A stretch of 64,000 nt of DNA from positions 32,912,001 through 32,976,000 of the forward strand of contig NW_026947507.1 in NCBI RefSeq assembly GCF_034190915.1, written 5' to 3'. The notes under the pieces were generated by a model that was given only the letters and a program-made list of their open reading frames with translations, was not told where the DNA came from and ran no database searches. Numbering within the stretch: the stretch's first letter is position 1; each line of letters opens with the position of its first letter. The stretch is from Cavia porcellus. Its lineage: Eukaryota; Chordata; Mammalia; Rodentia; Caviidae. Shown here piece after piece: positions 33,201-43,737 of the stretch. Both the position numbers and the translations under genes were made by a program.

Positions 33201-34249
33201 ACTAACAGGGGCAAATGTAGCTGAAGGGGATTTCCTTATAGTTCTTACTAATGACAACCCGGCAGGCATTGCCAACACTGTCATTTCTGTTACTTGGGGT
33301 AGAAATATTTGTGACAGCATCTTTACATCCTTTCAGTTTCAGTTGACTCAGTGTGGCAGCCACCACTGTGGCCTTTGTGGGATAATATGTTGTTTAGGAT
33401 TCTGCTCTAAAAGCTGCACATACATATCCTTTGGGGGACTCTCGTAACAGATGCTCTTGGTTCCCTTGCTCTGGCAATTTAAAAGCCTACAGACTCATTT
33501 TGGCTTTGCAAACCTTATGGTAGGGAAAAGTCTCTTACCCATTCCCATTACAAAACTGATTAACTTATTATAGTTCATAGTTACTTTTAGCCTTATGTTG
33601 GTTGGTAAAATTCTATTTTTGACCAAGGAAAGATATTGTTCTACATGCTTCTCCTTCTATGTATTATAGGGTAATATTTATTAATCTTGTTAGAAGTAAT
33701 CATTTAATGAATTTAATGCCAGAAATCTTAATTACAAAACAAGTAGAGTTGAAAGCTTCTTTAGTAATAAAATAGTTTTTATGACTGTCAGGGGGCACAT
33801 TAGATATATAATTGGTTTTGCTCAGTATAGAAGGCAAGTGTTCAACTTTACAACTCTTAGTCCAGACTCATGGCTGTGGTGCATTTCCTAGGAGTAGGGC
33901 TGTGATCATAGAGTCATTTCTTACTTACAATTCCAAATAGCTATGTGGAGTGCCATTGTGAGACTTTCATTGCAATTAAAGAATAAATTTACTAAAGATA
34001 CATGAGTTAGGATCTAAACTAAAAGTCAAAGAGTCATTTTTGGTTTCATAGCCAGGTAGAATAGAAGATCTAAGCTGAATGATAGACATATGTAATTTTT
34101 CTGTCAACTTACTCTCCTTGCTTCACATAGTATAAGAAGAATAACCTTTTCAGAATTTACACAGATTTTACCTAAACACTGAAAGCATCAAAATAATTTC
34201 TTAAAACCCTGTAATCGTTGATGTATTATAACAATTTGAGGGTTGAGAT
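33201..34249. other. Non-coding stretch, nothing recognised
   Basis: The part up to about 33470 may be more decayed DNA transposon. The 83-codon frame at 33196-33447 has no motif. The remainder is A/T-rich without a recognised repeat. Confidence 0.4.
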
Positions 34250-34565
34250 GTTTAGAAGCTTAACTAAGTGAGGGGGTCAAGGTCCTCACTTTGTATACAT
34301 CCTGAGCCTGTGCAAGAGGAGGGCACAGGGATGGTGTGGATGGGGTAGCCTGCTTACAGTAATAAGAGACAAAAAGAGTATTGCTCCCCCTTTTTACTCT
34401 TGCTGTCTTCTGACACCTTGAACTGTTGCTTCTGCACCATACCACTCTCCTTGAAGCCCGCTGACTATGGACTGGAACATTTACAGACTAGGAGCTAAAT
34501 AAACTTTTCTCCTTTAAACTTCAGGTGTCAGGTTTTGTGTCATCAGTAAGAAAAAAAGTAACTAA
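34250..34565 (+). repeat. Upstream LTR of a small LTR element (MaLR-like)
   Basis: Blocks TCTTGCTGTCTTCTGACACC, CTGACTATGGACTGGAAC, GGAGCTAAATAAACTTTTC and GTGTCAGGTTTTGTGTCATC match the sense 3' half of the LTRs at 16460, 34959, 52303 and 58444. Its 5' half is more diverged. Confidence 0.6.
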
Positions 34566-34958
34566 GATAGAAGAGGCAGTTGAAAGGGAACTCATATCTA
34601 AATAACCGTTGCTTAAAGGGCCACCATCTGTAGAAATTTTCTATCTGTCTAAAATTGTTCTACATATTCTAGACCAGCAGTCCTGCATTTCCAGTCTCAG
34701 TCTTTTGAGGACAGAATGTCTGGGACCTCTGCCCAGGAATTCCTGCATTGTCTTCTCAGAGGTTCCACTGTGGGCCGAGTGTATAGTCTGGAAAGAGCAC
34801 TGTGTTTGGAAAATGCCCTTTTCAGGAGACAACTGTCTTCACTTGACCTCATGTTCCTTCAAGGTCCAATTTCCTATGTATCTACCTATGATGTCTCTTG
34901 GGCCATCTGGGCCTTTGAAGGCTGAAATTGTACCAAAACTACTACAGGTATAACAAGG
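34566..34958 (+). repeat. Short (about 390 bp) internal region between two LTRs
   Basis: Lies between the LTRs at 34250 and 34959. Its first part (GAAAGGGAACTC..., TGTAGAAATTTTCTATCTGTC) and its last part (GGGCCGAGTGTATAGTCTGG, GGAAAATGCCCTTTTCAGG, TTTGAAGGCTGAAATTGTACC) both recur around the LTR at 58444, in swapped order. The 114- and 69-codon frames carry no retroviral motif, so the element looks non-autonomous. Confidence 0.55.
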
Positions 34959-35345
34959 TGTTACGGTTCACGTCTGCATGTCCCCCGGCCCCAAAGCCCC
35001 ATGCAGTCATGGAGGGTGGGATTTTCAGAGACAGCTGAATCCAGAGTTGTGACTGATTCATGATCCAATGCTGGGATTAAGAATGAGTGTGTTACACCTT
35101 CCCTAGGGCAGATGACCTGCACGCAATTAAAGGGACAAGAAAAAATTCGTCTCCACATTTTGTTTTTGTCACTTTTGTTATCTTCTCCCAATGCCAACTG
35201 CTGCCCCTCTATCATGCCATCTTGCCTTGGAGCCAGCCAATTATGGACTGAAATCTCCACAAACTGTGAGCTAAAGGAACCTTTTCTTCCTTAATTTTGA
35301 TTTTGGGTATTTTGACCCAGTAATGAGAGAAAAGAAACTAAGACA
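34959..35345 (+). repeat. Downstream LTR of the small LTR element
   Basis: Begins TGTTACGGTTCACG and ends AAACTAAGACA, typical MaLR LTR ends. It contains CTTGCCTTGGAGCCAGCCAAT and GGACTGAAATCTCCACAAACTG. Confidence 0.65.
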
Positions 35346-35402
35346 AATCCTTCACTTCATTCTTTTCCCAAAATCTTGGATTTATTATAAACATTTTAAA
35401 AT

Positions 35403-35512
35403 ATAAGTTATTGGACCAGGCTCAGTGGTACCATGCTTGCCTGGCAAATGCGAGGTTGTAAGTTCAATTCCAGGTACTAAAACAAACGAACAAACAAACA
35501 AATATATATATT
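35403..35512 (+). repeat. ID-type SINE with (AAAC)n tail
   Basis: GGACCAGGCTCAGTGGTACCAT, CTTGCCTGGCAAATGCGAGG and TTGTAAGTTCAATTCCAGG form a tRNA-like head with A and B boxes, followed by ACAAACGAACAAACAAAC tail units and an AT-rich stretch. Confidence 0.75.
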
Positions 35513-36929
35513 TATTATATATAATAAAAAATAAAATGAGCTATTTTTACTACTACATTTAAAGATTCTTTTGAGAATGGAAGACACTAACAGAGATGTA
35601 TTTTAAATAAAGTAGTCATATGAGAATTATTTACAATTGAAATATGCAAAGAAAAGCGTATTTTAGCTATTCTGTTTCTTTTAATCTTTTAAAGGTAGGA
35701 GTCTAAGAGTAAAATTATTAAAATTTAGTATATTAATATTTGCTATTAATAAAAGTCAGTTGTCTACCTTATATGACAAAGACATGGTAAGAGACAACTA
35801 CATTGATTTTTTGTTATACAGAGTAAATAAATAATGTATGTTATAATAACACAGGAAAGATGAGTGCAGTCATGGCTTAGTATCATGGCCTTTGAATTAA
35901 TTTTCTAAATACAGCTACTCTTTATGATTACTAAAAAGATAAGGAGAAAAAGTCAATGCCAACCACATCCTCTCCATTTGTTATCTGGCCCGAGTTACTG
36001 TATTCTAGCTGGATCCTTGTTGTATATCTGAAATATAACAAGGGCTCAAAGTAGACTAAAGATCTAAAGATTACTAGAAAAAAATAGTAGACTTTTGTTT
36101 TTATGCTACATGTAACTATTGCAATATACTTCAAGTTTTACTTTAAATATCTTTGTCTGAGTTAATTTTAACTTTGGAAAGCTTCATGTTCTGATTTGCA
36201 ACTGCATCCAAGATAATTTGTTGTTAATTACCCACTAGCAGTAAATAACTGAATCTACCCCTATATTTCTGTTTGATTGTACTGCTCAGCAAATTTGTAA
36301 TGATATCAAAAGATTGGGTATACTATATATCTACAGTGAATTAAACAATTTGGCCAAGTAGTTTATTCACATCTTTATCTGTACAGATCTTACATTTACT
36401 TCTTCATTTATATAGATTTTTTCAATCAGATATTGGCTTAAATCTCAGTGTGGACAGCACTATTCTACATATTTTGGGGAGCCAGACTCTTTGTCACTGA
36501 GCAATGTTTCTTAGCAGTATACTATGCAGAGCATGAATATTTTTGAATAAAAACTTATTTTATGTATTGAAATGTCTGCATCCACGGTTGATGAGTTATA
36601 GCCAGAGAACGTTATAAGAATTCACATTGCCCAAATTTTAAAATAAACCTTCATATTTCAGTTCTGATTTTGTTCTATTTAATAAGTTACCTCAAAACTT
36701 AAAATTTTACTGACAGATATTGATATTTTCTAAAAAGGAGGTAATACCATCTCACTAGCTGGTCGCTATTTCCACTTACAGGGACAGGGTAAATTAATAA
36801 GAGCTATCTGAACAATTGTAGTAATCTGACAAGCTGAAATCTCCCAAATGCTCTTAAGAAAATATTTAACCCTAAGTAACGTATGGAACAATTCCTTTGT
36901 GAATTATGTGAAGGCTTCCATGCAAAATC
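35513..36929. other. A/T-rich non-coding stretch, nothing recognised
   Basis: Contains only short frames and no recognised repeat except the AT-rich run at 35505-35535. Confidence 0.45.
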
Positions 36930-36931
36930 TA

Positions 36932-36967
36932 GGGTGTGTGTGTGTGTGTATGTGTGTGTGTGTGTGT
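36932..36967. repeat. (TG)n microsatellite
   Basis: About 35 bases of TG dinucleotides with one TA interruption. Confidence 0.95.
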
Positions 36968-39900
36968 AACTGGAGATCTGCTTCGGTCATTTCCCTTCAC
37001 CAGGAAAAAAGGTCCAGTACTCTCTATTTAAAACAGGAGAAACTGATTTTGGCTTTTGGTTCCAGTGGTTCAGTCCAAAGTTGACTGACTCTAAGGCAGA
37101 AGCATAAATATGAGTTTAAACTAGAAACAACTGAGGTTTTATGAAGAGATTAATGCCTCCTTCATGTCAGTTACTTATTTCTAAAACTAGTATCTTGACA
37201 TTCTCTACGTCCATTTTATCTATGAAATTTAAACTCCAATATCCCATTCTCTAACTGCTGTGTTTCATCATTCCCATCCTCATTCATTTCACAGCATTAT
37301 ACCCTGTCTCTATGCAGTGTCACAGGGACCTAGGCATTTTATTTTTCTTGGGCTATTGGTTCTCATTCAGCTTCGTTTTCTTCCAGTGGCCCAGATTCCA
37401 TACTCCATTACTTTGGTCATTTTCTGTCTAATACATTTAATTCTAATTCATTCATTGTGCACATTCTAAAAATTTCAAGATCGGCCTAACCATCTGGTTT
37501 TTACACCTAAGCTGTAGGGAAAACTAGCGGAAAAAAGAAATGAAAAATCATATGAATGTTGTTATACGCCTTCATGACTTCTCCATGACTGTGACATTGC
37601 TCCTATGCATCCTGAGTGAGTTTCCTCTGTGTCCCTGCTCAGCACACATTCTTTGCATTTCTGAAATTTTCCTACTTTACCCATCACAATTTGAAGGTAA
37701 CATAATCTTATTATGACCAATAAAATAAGACTCGCTGTAAAGAAAGCTCTTAAGTCACTGTCCCACTCCTTCACCTCTACCACACTGAATTTCATTGCTT
37801 TTTGTTTACCTCAGTAAATGATGTCTGAATTTCTATACTATTGTTATGTTTCCTTTGCAATATTTTCTCCTGTATTGCAATATTTCTCCTCTATTTGGTT
37901 ATGATGAATATCCTATTCAAACTAACTTATACAAATTAACCCCAAGCCTAGAACTGGCTTTAACCACTGCAAGTTTAAAAAAAAAAGTTGAAATTTCATT
38001 TTGAGGACCTTGTCATTCTCTTGTCCCACCCTCAGCTCTTCTGTCTTTTGTTCCTTGGCCCAGAAGACTCCTTTTTCATGGATGGTGACAACCACAGCCA
38101 GCCATTCTAGCTCTCATTATCTTTGGAAATAATGATACCACAGGAAAGAAAACTTCATGTTTTGATAGCATAAAAGTACCAGGAAGGACTCTGGTTGTCA
38201 AATTGGAGTCACGTCTCCATCTTTGAGCCAAGAAAATAATCAGCCTCCTGGATCCTATGCTCATTTCAGTGTCTAGAGGATACAAGACAGGTAGTGGATA
38301 CAGGTGACAAAATATGCTCAACAAACAAAAGTTATCATATATTCATACATATACCTTCCTGTCCTTCTCAAGTTGAAATCATGAAGGACCCCTCTCTCTT
38401 CACCATATCATCAAATTCCACCACTGACATGTTGCCATATGTTATATAACAGCAATGCTCATGCATAGTAAGTGTTCAAAAACTATCGCTTATAACAACA
38501 ACAATGACTCATTAAAGCCTCATTTTAAGTCTCAGCATCTTCCCCTGGCTTCCAACTGTGTATCTCTTTGCAAGGAATCACCCTTCTATTGTCCTCATAC
38601 TAGTGCTTGTCTTTCTTTTATCTGTGCTAAATTTCAAATCAAAGGGGAGTTTCAGAATATTGTAAGTATTCTCTTCCAGTTTTTTCTATTCTTCACAAGT
38701 TAGCCAACGTTGAATGTTTTCCAAATCTTTTCATTATTTCCTTTTTCATTATAAACTTTACTCTTAATTCACCTCTCACCCTCCATTATACTGTAGGCGG
38801 TGAAGAGAAACCATTTATTACCTTGAACAATCTTCTTAGAGATTTTTCCCCCAAATATCCTAGTTCATAGTTTTTAAATTCCACCTTCTCCCAAAGTACC
38901 GGGATACAGGCACAAACCAGCCATGCTATTTGCTGTTCTGTAGCCAGGATGACCCCTCTTCCAGTTTCCAATAAGATATACTCATTTCTGTCTGAGAATT
39001 CATCAAAATGACCTGTGCTGTTTATATTTTTACCAACACTCTGCCTAGAGTGCCTTAGAAAATCCCAAAGACTATCAGGTTTCTCTTTAACTCTCCCTTT
39101 CTGAGTCCTCTCTAAGATCAACCTCAACATTCTGTTCAGAGAAGTTGGGGGCTTTTTATTGTTTGCACTTCCAAACTCAAATCATAGCCATCATGCCCTT
39201 GTTAAATCAAATAGACTTTCCTATTTGTCCTACTTTAACTGACACAGCTGCTCTATTGGCCACTAGTGATTATTTTCTTTAGTTCTTAATGAGAACTCTC
39301 CTTCCTTCACATTGGGAGCAGTGAGTCTGCTGGTTTTCCCCACTCAACATTCCTCTCTTCCTTTATGGGTTTGTCAACCCCGTTGTTGATGTTTCTTGGT
39401 TCAGACACAATCAAACAAAATTCTTTCACTCTCCACACTCTACTGCTTTCAACTACTACATAAATCATAAACCTCTCAAATCAAAATCTGCCCTTGGCCA
39501 TCTCTTTCCACCTGAACTTCATATTCCAGTACTCAATTCCTTGTTCAAAAGGGGTATTCACAGTGACTGCCAGATGTGCTACACCCAAGACTGAGTTTCT
39601 CAATTTCTTCTACTCAAGGTTTATTCTCTTTTATGTTATCAATTTATAAGAAACATTTTTTGGGTAAAATAGTATATGAGAAGTACTAAGTTGAGTGCTT
39701 GGGGAAAGAGCAACAATAATGCTTGGCCTCCTTAAAGCACTGATCTAGAAGGAGAGACAGACAATTGAATAGGAAGTTACAAAAACAGTATGATTAACTT
39801 CTATGAAATGAAAATGACAAGATCTTATAGAAGTGCACTGTGGGGTCACTTATATGGTCTAATGGGAGTGTTTAATATGGCTTCCAGCATGAGTGATATT

Positions 39901-40640
39901 TATGTCAAGAGCCTCTTAGTTAGGGATTGTTTATTGTAAAATAGAAACTCTTCCAATGATGGAAAGAAACATTAGGAAAGTAACTAGAAGCCCAAAAGAC
40001 TATCTCAGAGAACTTACATTACACTGAATTATTCCAAAGGCAAACTTCAACATGAAGATATGAAAGCCAATAATTAATCAAGAGGTAACTACAGGCAGCA
40101 ATGTTAGAGGAGTAAGGGGAGGAACAACGGGAAGATAAGGAAGTCAGTGCATTGTGATGTCAATCAGGTCACTGCTGTGAGAAACTGGGGCTCAGTCCTG
40201 CCAAAGACACCCCAAAGTTATTCCAACCATGGGACAAAGACTTCTCATAGTCATATAACTCAAGACTGCCTCCCACCATGTGGAGGGCCAATCCAAGGAG
40301 GTGTTAATTCTCCTCCATTTAGGTCCAACCCCATGTAGATGCTTAAGGTTCCAGGAGCCACAAAAAGCCCTCAAGCAGGTCCTTCCTTTTGGAAATAAGT
40401 GTTTTCATAGGGGCTCAGATGGTGATGTTCTTAAAGTATGTAAGCAATGCCTGCAATGTCTTTTAGAGACTGTCCCTTGCATAATTTGTACCCACATTTA
40501 GTCACTCTGTCTTACTACTGATTCTTTAAGGTGGTACAAAGTTAGAATTTTAAATACACTAACAGATTTTCTTAAAACCATAATTATAGAGTTAGTGAGA
40601 CATGTTACAGACCCTGCTGTTGAGTTGGCCCTTAAACCCT
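36968..40640. other. Non-coding stretch, nothing recognised
   Basis: The longest frame is 114 codons on the minus strand (38786-39130), without a domain I can name. Many C/T-rich segments may be old L2 or other decayed repeats. I cannot support any specific call. Confidence 0.4.
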
Positions 40641-40662
40641 AATTTATATCTGATGTTTCCCT

Positions 40663-41195
40663 CTATCACTCACTCAGGATTCCTCTGGTCCTTGGCTGCT
40701 TGTTCCTTTGATCTGTCCAATAATTGAAAAATATACCTTTATCAACAATAATGAAGTGGTGATCACTCCAAGGAGGAAGAAATAGTCCTGTGATTAACCT
40801 ACCCACAATTGGCTGAGTGGTCGCCTTTAGGGATAAACCCATACTGTGGTACTTAATGTGTTGCTGCAACATTAGATTTTTAACAGAAGGAGTAACTAGA
40901 TCAGCCTTGGTGTGGAGGAAACCCAGCCTTTGTCCTCTTGTCTACCCTTCATCCCTGAAACAATGGCTGCCCCTTTTATAGCTCCAACATAAGGAATATG
41001 GTAGCCAAGAACAGAAACCAACTGTCCACTCAGTGGGAAATTGTAATCCTGGTTGTTCAGTGCTTCCTCTGTAACAAATGCTCTCTGTTGCCCATTAACA
41101 TAAGAAGCAAAGACCTCCTGGGTTAAGTGCTCAAGAATATCAGAAACACAAGGACAGAGGTCAGATTTAGAGCTATATACAAAGGGATTCAACTA
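40663..41195 (-). pseudogene. Unidentified decayed coding remnant
   Basis: On the minus strand a 98-codon frame (41192-40896) and a 68-codon frame (40872-40666) join through a single frame change. The second frame is open through the junction (reads ...ADLVTPSVKNLMLQQH). Together they give about 170 residues of ordinary globular composition (for example GYHIPYVGAIKGAAIVSGM and SDHHFIIVDKGIFFNYW). I do not recognise the family. An old retroviral internal region or a retrocopy are possible. The call rests only on continuity of the two frames and non-repetitive amino-acid composition. Confidence 0.25.
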
Positions 41196-42057
41196 AACTC
41201 TGTATGCTGAAGGACAGGGACATTATCCTCCCTATCAAGATCTGGGCTGAGAATCCTGGAAGCTAGACATCTGTCTCTTTGGCAAGAGATGCTAAAATCT
41301 TCAGTAGAGAAACACAATAATCCAGAGAAAACAACTCCAGATATTAATAACTAGGAAGCAATCTCCTTAGTGAAAGAGCTGAACCAGGCATAATCAGTCT
41401 CCAGTGAAGCCCACCAGACAGCAACCCTAACCCACTCACAGAACTTTCATTCAGAATGGAGTACTTACCCTTAAGTATCAATAGGTAGCAAGATATTTGA
41501 ATGCATTTCCCAACATGACAAAAAAGACAAAGCAAATGAATCAAAGAAAAGCACAGAAGGCAAAGACCCAATGGATAGAATAAAAGAACACGGAAAAATA
41601 AAATAAAATTAATATCTGCTGGAACTGTGAAAATGTTGAATCCATGAGAGAAGAGGCAGATGCTATGCGGGAAAGGATTACGAGCAGTTTGGGGGACACC
41701 AATCTTCACGGCAGAGTGGTAAGAGCCTTCCTGTTTCTCATAGATAGCAGTGGACTAGAAATAAGAAGACCAGTAAGGACATACTGAGTTCAGAATGTTG
41801 GTGGGAAATCCCAGTAACAGTCACTGTCCATGCACTGTGAGTTTAATCTGCACCCATGTATGTTTGTGTCTCTCAAGAAGGGTTTCTGAAATTTCAGTTC
41901 TGAAAAGAACTGTGTCTTCCATGGCATATGAGACACATCATTTCCTGGACTTTTCCAGAAATTTTAATCTATGCTGTTCACTATGATAGTCTCAAATAGT
42001 TCTTAAGTATATTTACTGAATGTATCAATCATTTAATCAATGTTTTTGGACATTGAT
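41196..42057. other. Non-coding stretch before provirus 2
   Basis: No gene or repeat recognised. The 121-codon minus frame at 41344-41709 is leucine- and phenylalanine-rich without a motif and is probably by chance. Confidence 0.4.
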
Positions 42058-42063
42058 AAGGCC
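42058..42063. repeat. Left 6-bp target-site duplication of provirus 2
   Basis: AAGGCC is repeated exactly at 48623-48628. Confidence 0.9.
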
Positions 42064-42485
42064 TGTCGATGTCGCTCCCGGCCGGCAGGAAGGACACACG
42101 ACAAAGCCTGGCAGTGGACAACCTTTTCTTTTATTTTCCTTCTCCGTACAGCCTGCCCTGGGATCGCTCCCAGCCGAAGCCTCCTTTGGTCCGCTCCCCG
42201 CGGCTCCTTCTGGGCTTCTACTTCCGGGCTTCTTCTTCCCCCCCAGGGGTGGCACCAGTATATATACGGATACAGTGTCCAATCATGTTAAAGTAAGCAA
42301 GGCAAGCTGATTGGCTAACATCATCAGTTGCCAGGCAGACTATATTGTTGAGCGGGTTGCTTACGCGATAAGCAGGAAACTAACGTGCTCGATGGGAGGG
42401 GTAATCTACCTCAGGCTTTACTCTTTACTACAGGCCTCACGTCCGCCAAGTGAGGCGACCGGGCTCGGGGCTGCGGCTCCCAACA
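42064..42485 (-). repeat. Provirus 2 3' LTR (422 bp)
   Basis: Shares the ends and overall layout of the provirus 1 LTR but differs in U3 start (after TGTTGGGAGCCGCAG) and lacks the 53-bp tandem duplication in R. It contains a TATATATA box and AATAAA at 42130-42135 (minus). Confidence 0.93.
42130..42135 (-). terminator. Poly-A signal in provirus 2 3' LTR
   Basis: AATAAA on the minus strand within the 3' LTR, downstream of TATA in sense orientation. Confidence 0.75.
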
Positions 42486-42507
42486 TCTCCCCCTTTTTTA
42501 TTTTTTA
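42486..42507 (-). other. Polypurine tract of provirus 2
   Basis: A-rich run ending AGGGGGAGA directly before the 3' LTR in sense orientation. It is slightly longer in A than in provirus 1. Confidence 0.85.
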
Positions 42508-42979
42508 TGAATGTGCGCATCGTAGCCCTTTCTGGACTGGGTGCAGAGGCTTATGCCCTATGCGTAGGCCCACCGTAGGTCCTTGGCTTAGACCCTGGTC
42601 GGCCGTCCTATGGTCTGCCAAGGCCCTGAGGCCCTCGTCCTTTTTCAAGGGCCAGGCACAAACTGGACGGAACCTGGATGCACACAAGCTTGCACTCATT
42701 TCCTCTCCGTAAAGAAATCCCCTCGGAGAGAAATTTAGACCTGGGCAGCATCTAACAGTCCAGCGGCTTACGTGCAGGATGGGGTAGGGCCTGGCTTAGG
42801 TTGAGTCGCACCGGGGAAGTACGCTCTTACCCGTCATTGACTCTCCTACCCAGCTATGTCATAATTTTTTAGAGGAGGAGTGTGGGAAGCTCACCGTCCC
42901 TAGACTCGGTCGTAGGCTAGGCGAGCGAGCCATGCATATGCCTGAGGATCTTCTTGTCCATTTCGGACTACCGCTATTT
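42508..42979 (-). other. Non-coding region between pol and 3' LTR, provirus 2
   Basis: No env frame. Most of it matches provirus 1 closely, but about 42850-42925 is clearly different from the equivalent 28445-28515. That makes it a local divergent patch. Confidence 0.75.
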
Positions 42980-43698
42980 CTATTCATCTTGTTGGTCGGT
43001 CTGTGATGGATCTCCGGTAGGGCAGGTCTGATCTTCAGTCGAGGGCTTTGTCGCCCGTGTCAGTCTCTCTGGTACCCACAGTGGTTCTCGTCCCGATTCC
43101 TGTGGGAAAACACAAATCGCGCCTCGGTTCCAGCTGACCACTGGATCCGGGCCCATCCATTGTCCTGTCAGGACATCTTTCCACTTCACCCACCCTTTAT
43201 GGTTGGGGGAAGGGTTGTAGTGCTCCACGGCTGGGGAGCAATTATCATTATTTAAATTTAAAAAATTGTGTGTGAATAGTGCCATGGATAATCGCGCCTT
43301 TGGGGCCAGGCCTTGGCCTACTCCCCCTTTTTGTTTTTGTAAAATTTCTTTGAGGCTTCTATGAGCCCTCTCAATGATTCCTTGACTTGGGGATTGTATG
43401 GGATACCAGGTTTTAATTGAACCTCCATCATTTTGCAGAACTCATTGAAGGCTTTGCCTATATAGGCTGGTCCATTATCAGTTTTTAATATTTTTGGTTT
43501 GCCCCATGCGGCCCAAGCCGCCAGGCAATGATTGATCACATTAGACACTTTTTCACCTGTTTCTGCTGTTGCGAATATGACGTGAGAACAGGTGTCTGTG
43601 GAAACATGAACATATTTAAGAGTCCCAAACTCCTGTATATGTGTGATGTCCATCTGCCAAACATCACCAGGGATCAAACCTCGAGGGTTTACTCCCAT
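42980..43698 (-). pseudogene. Integrase catalytic and C-terminal part of provirus 2, broken
   Basis: This continues pol after the TGA at 43738-43740. From the internal ATG 43698 the frame carries the first two catalytic aspartates (WQMDIT and LKTDNGPAY) but leaves frame at about 43386. There one C is missing compared with provirus 1 (GACTTGG against GACCTTGG, plus strand). The conserved glutamate is lost from this frame, which ends at 43318. A last piece (43285-42980) reads the normal integrase C-terminus through WKDVLTGQWMGPDPV. A functional integrase is therefore not expected from this copy. Confidence 0.85.
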
Positions 43699-43737
43699 CG
43701 GTATGGCAGGTTTGTATGTGGCACAGGAGCCACATAG

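Noticed and set aside
34609..34953. 114-codon frame in the small LTR element as an accessory protein
   Set aside because: The related copy at 58160-58443 does not keep a comparable frame, so coding is not supported.
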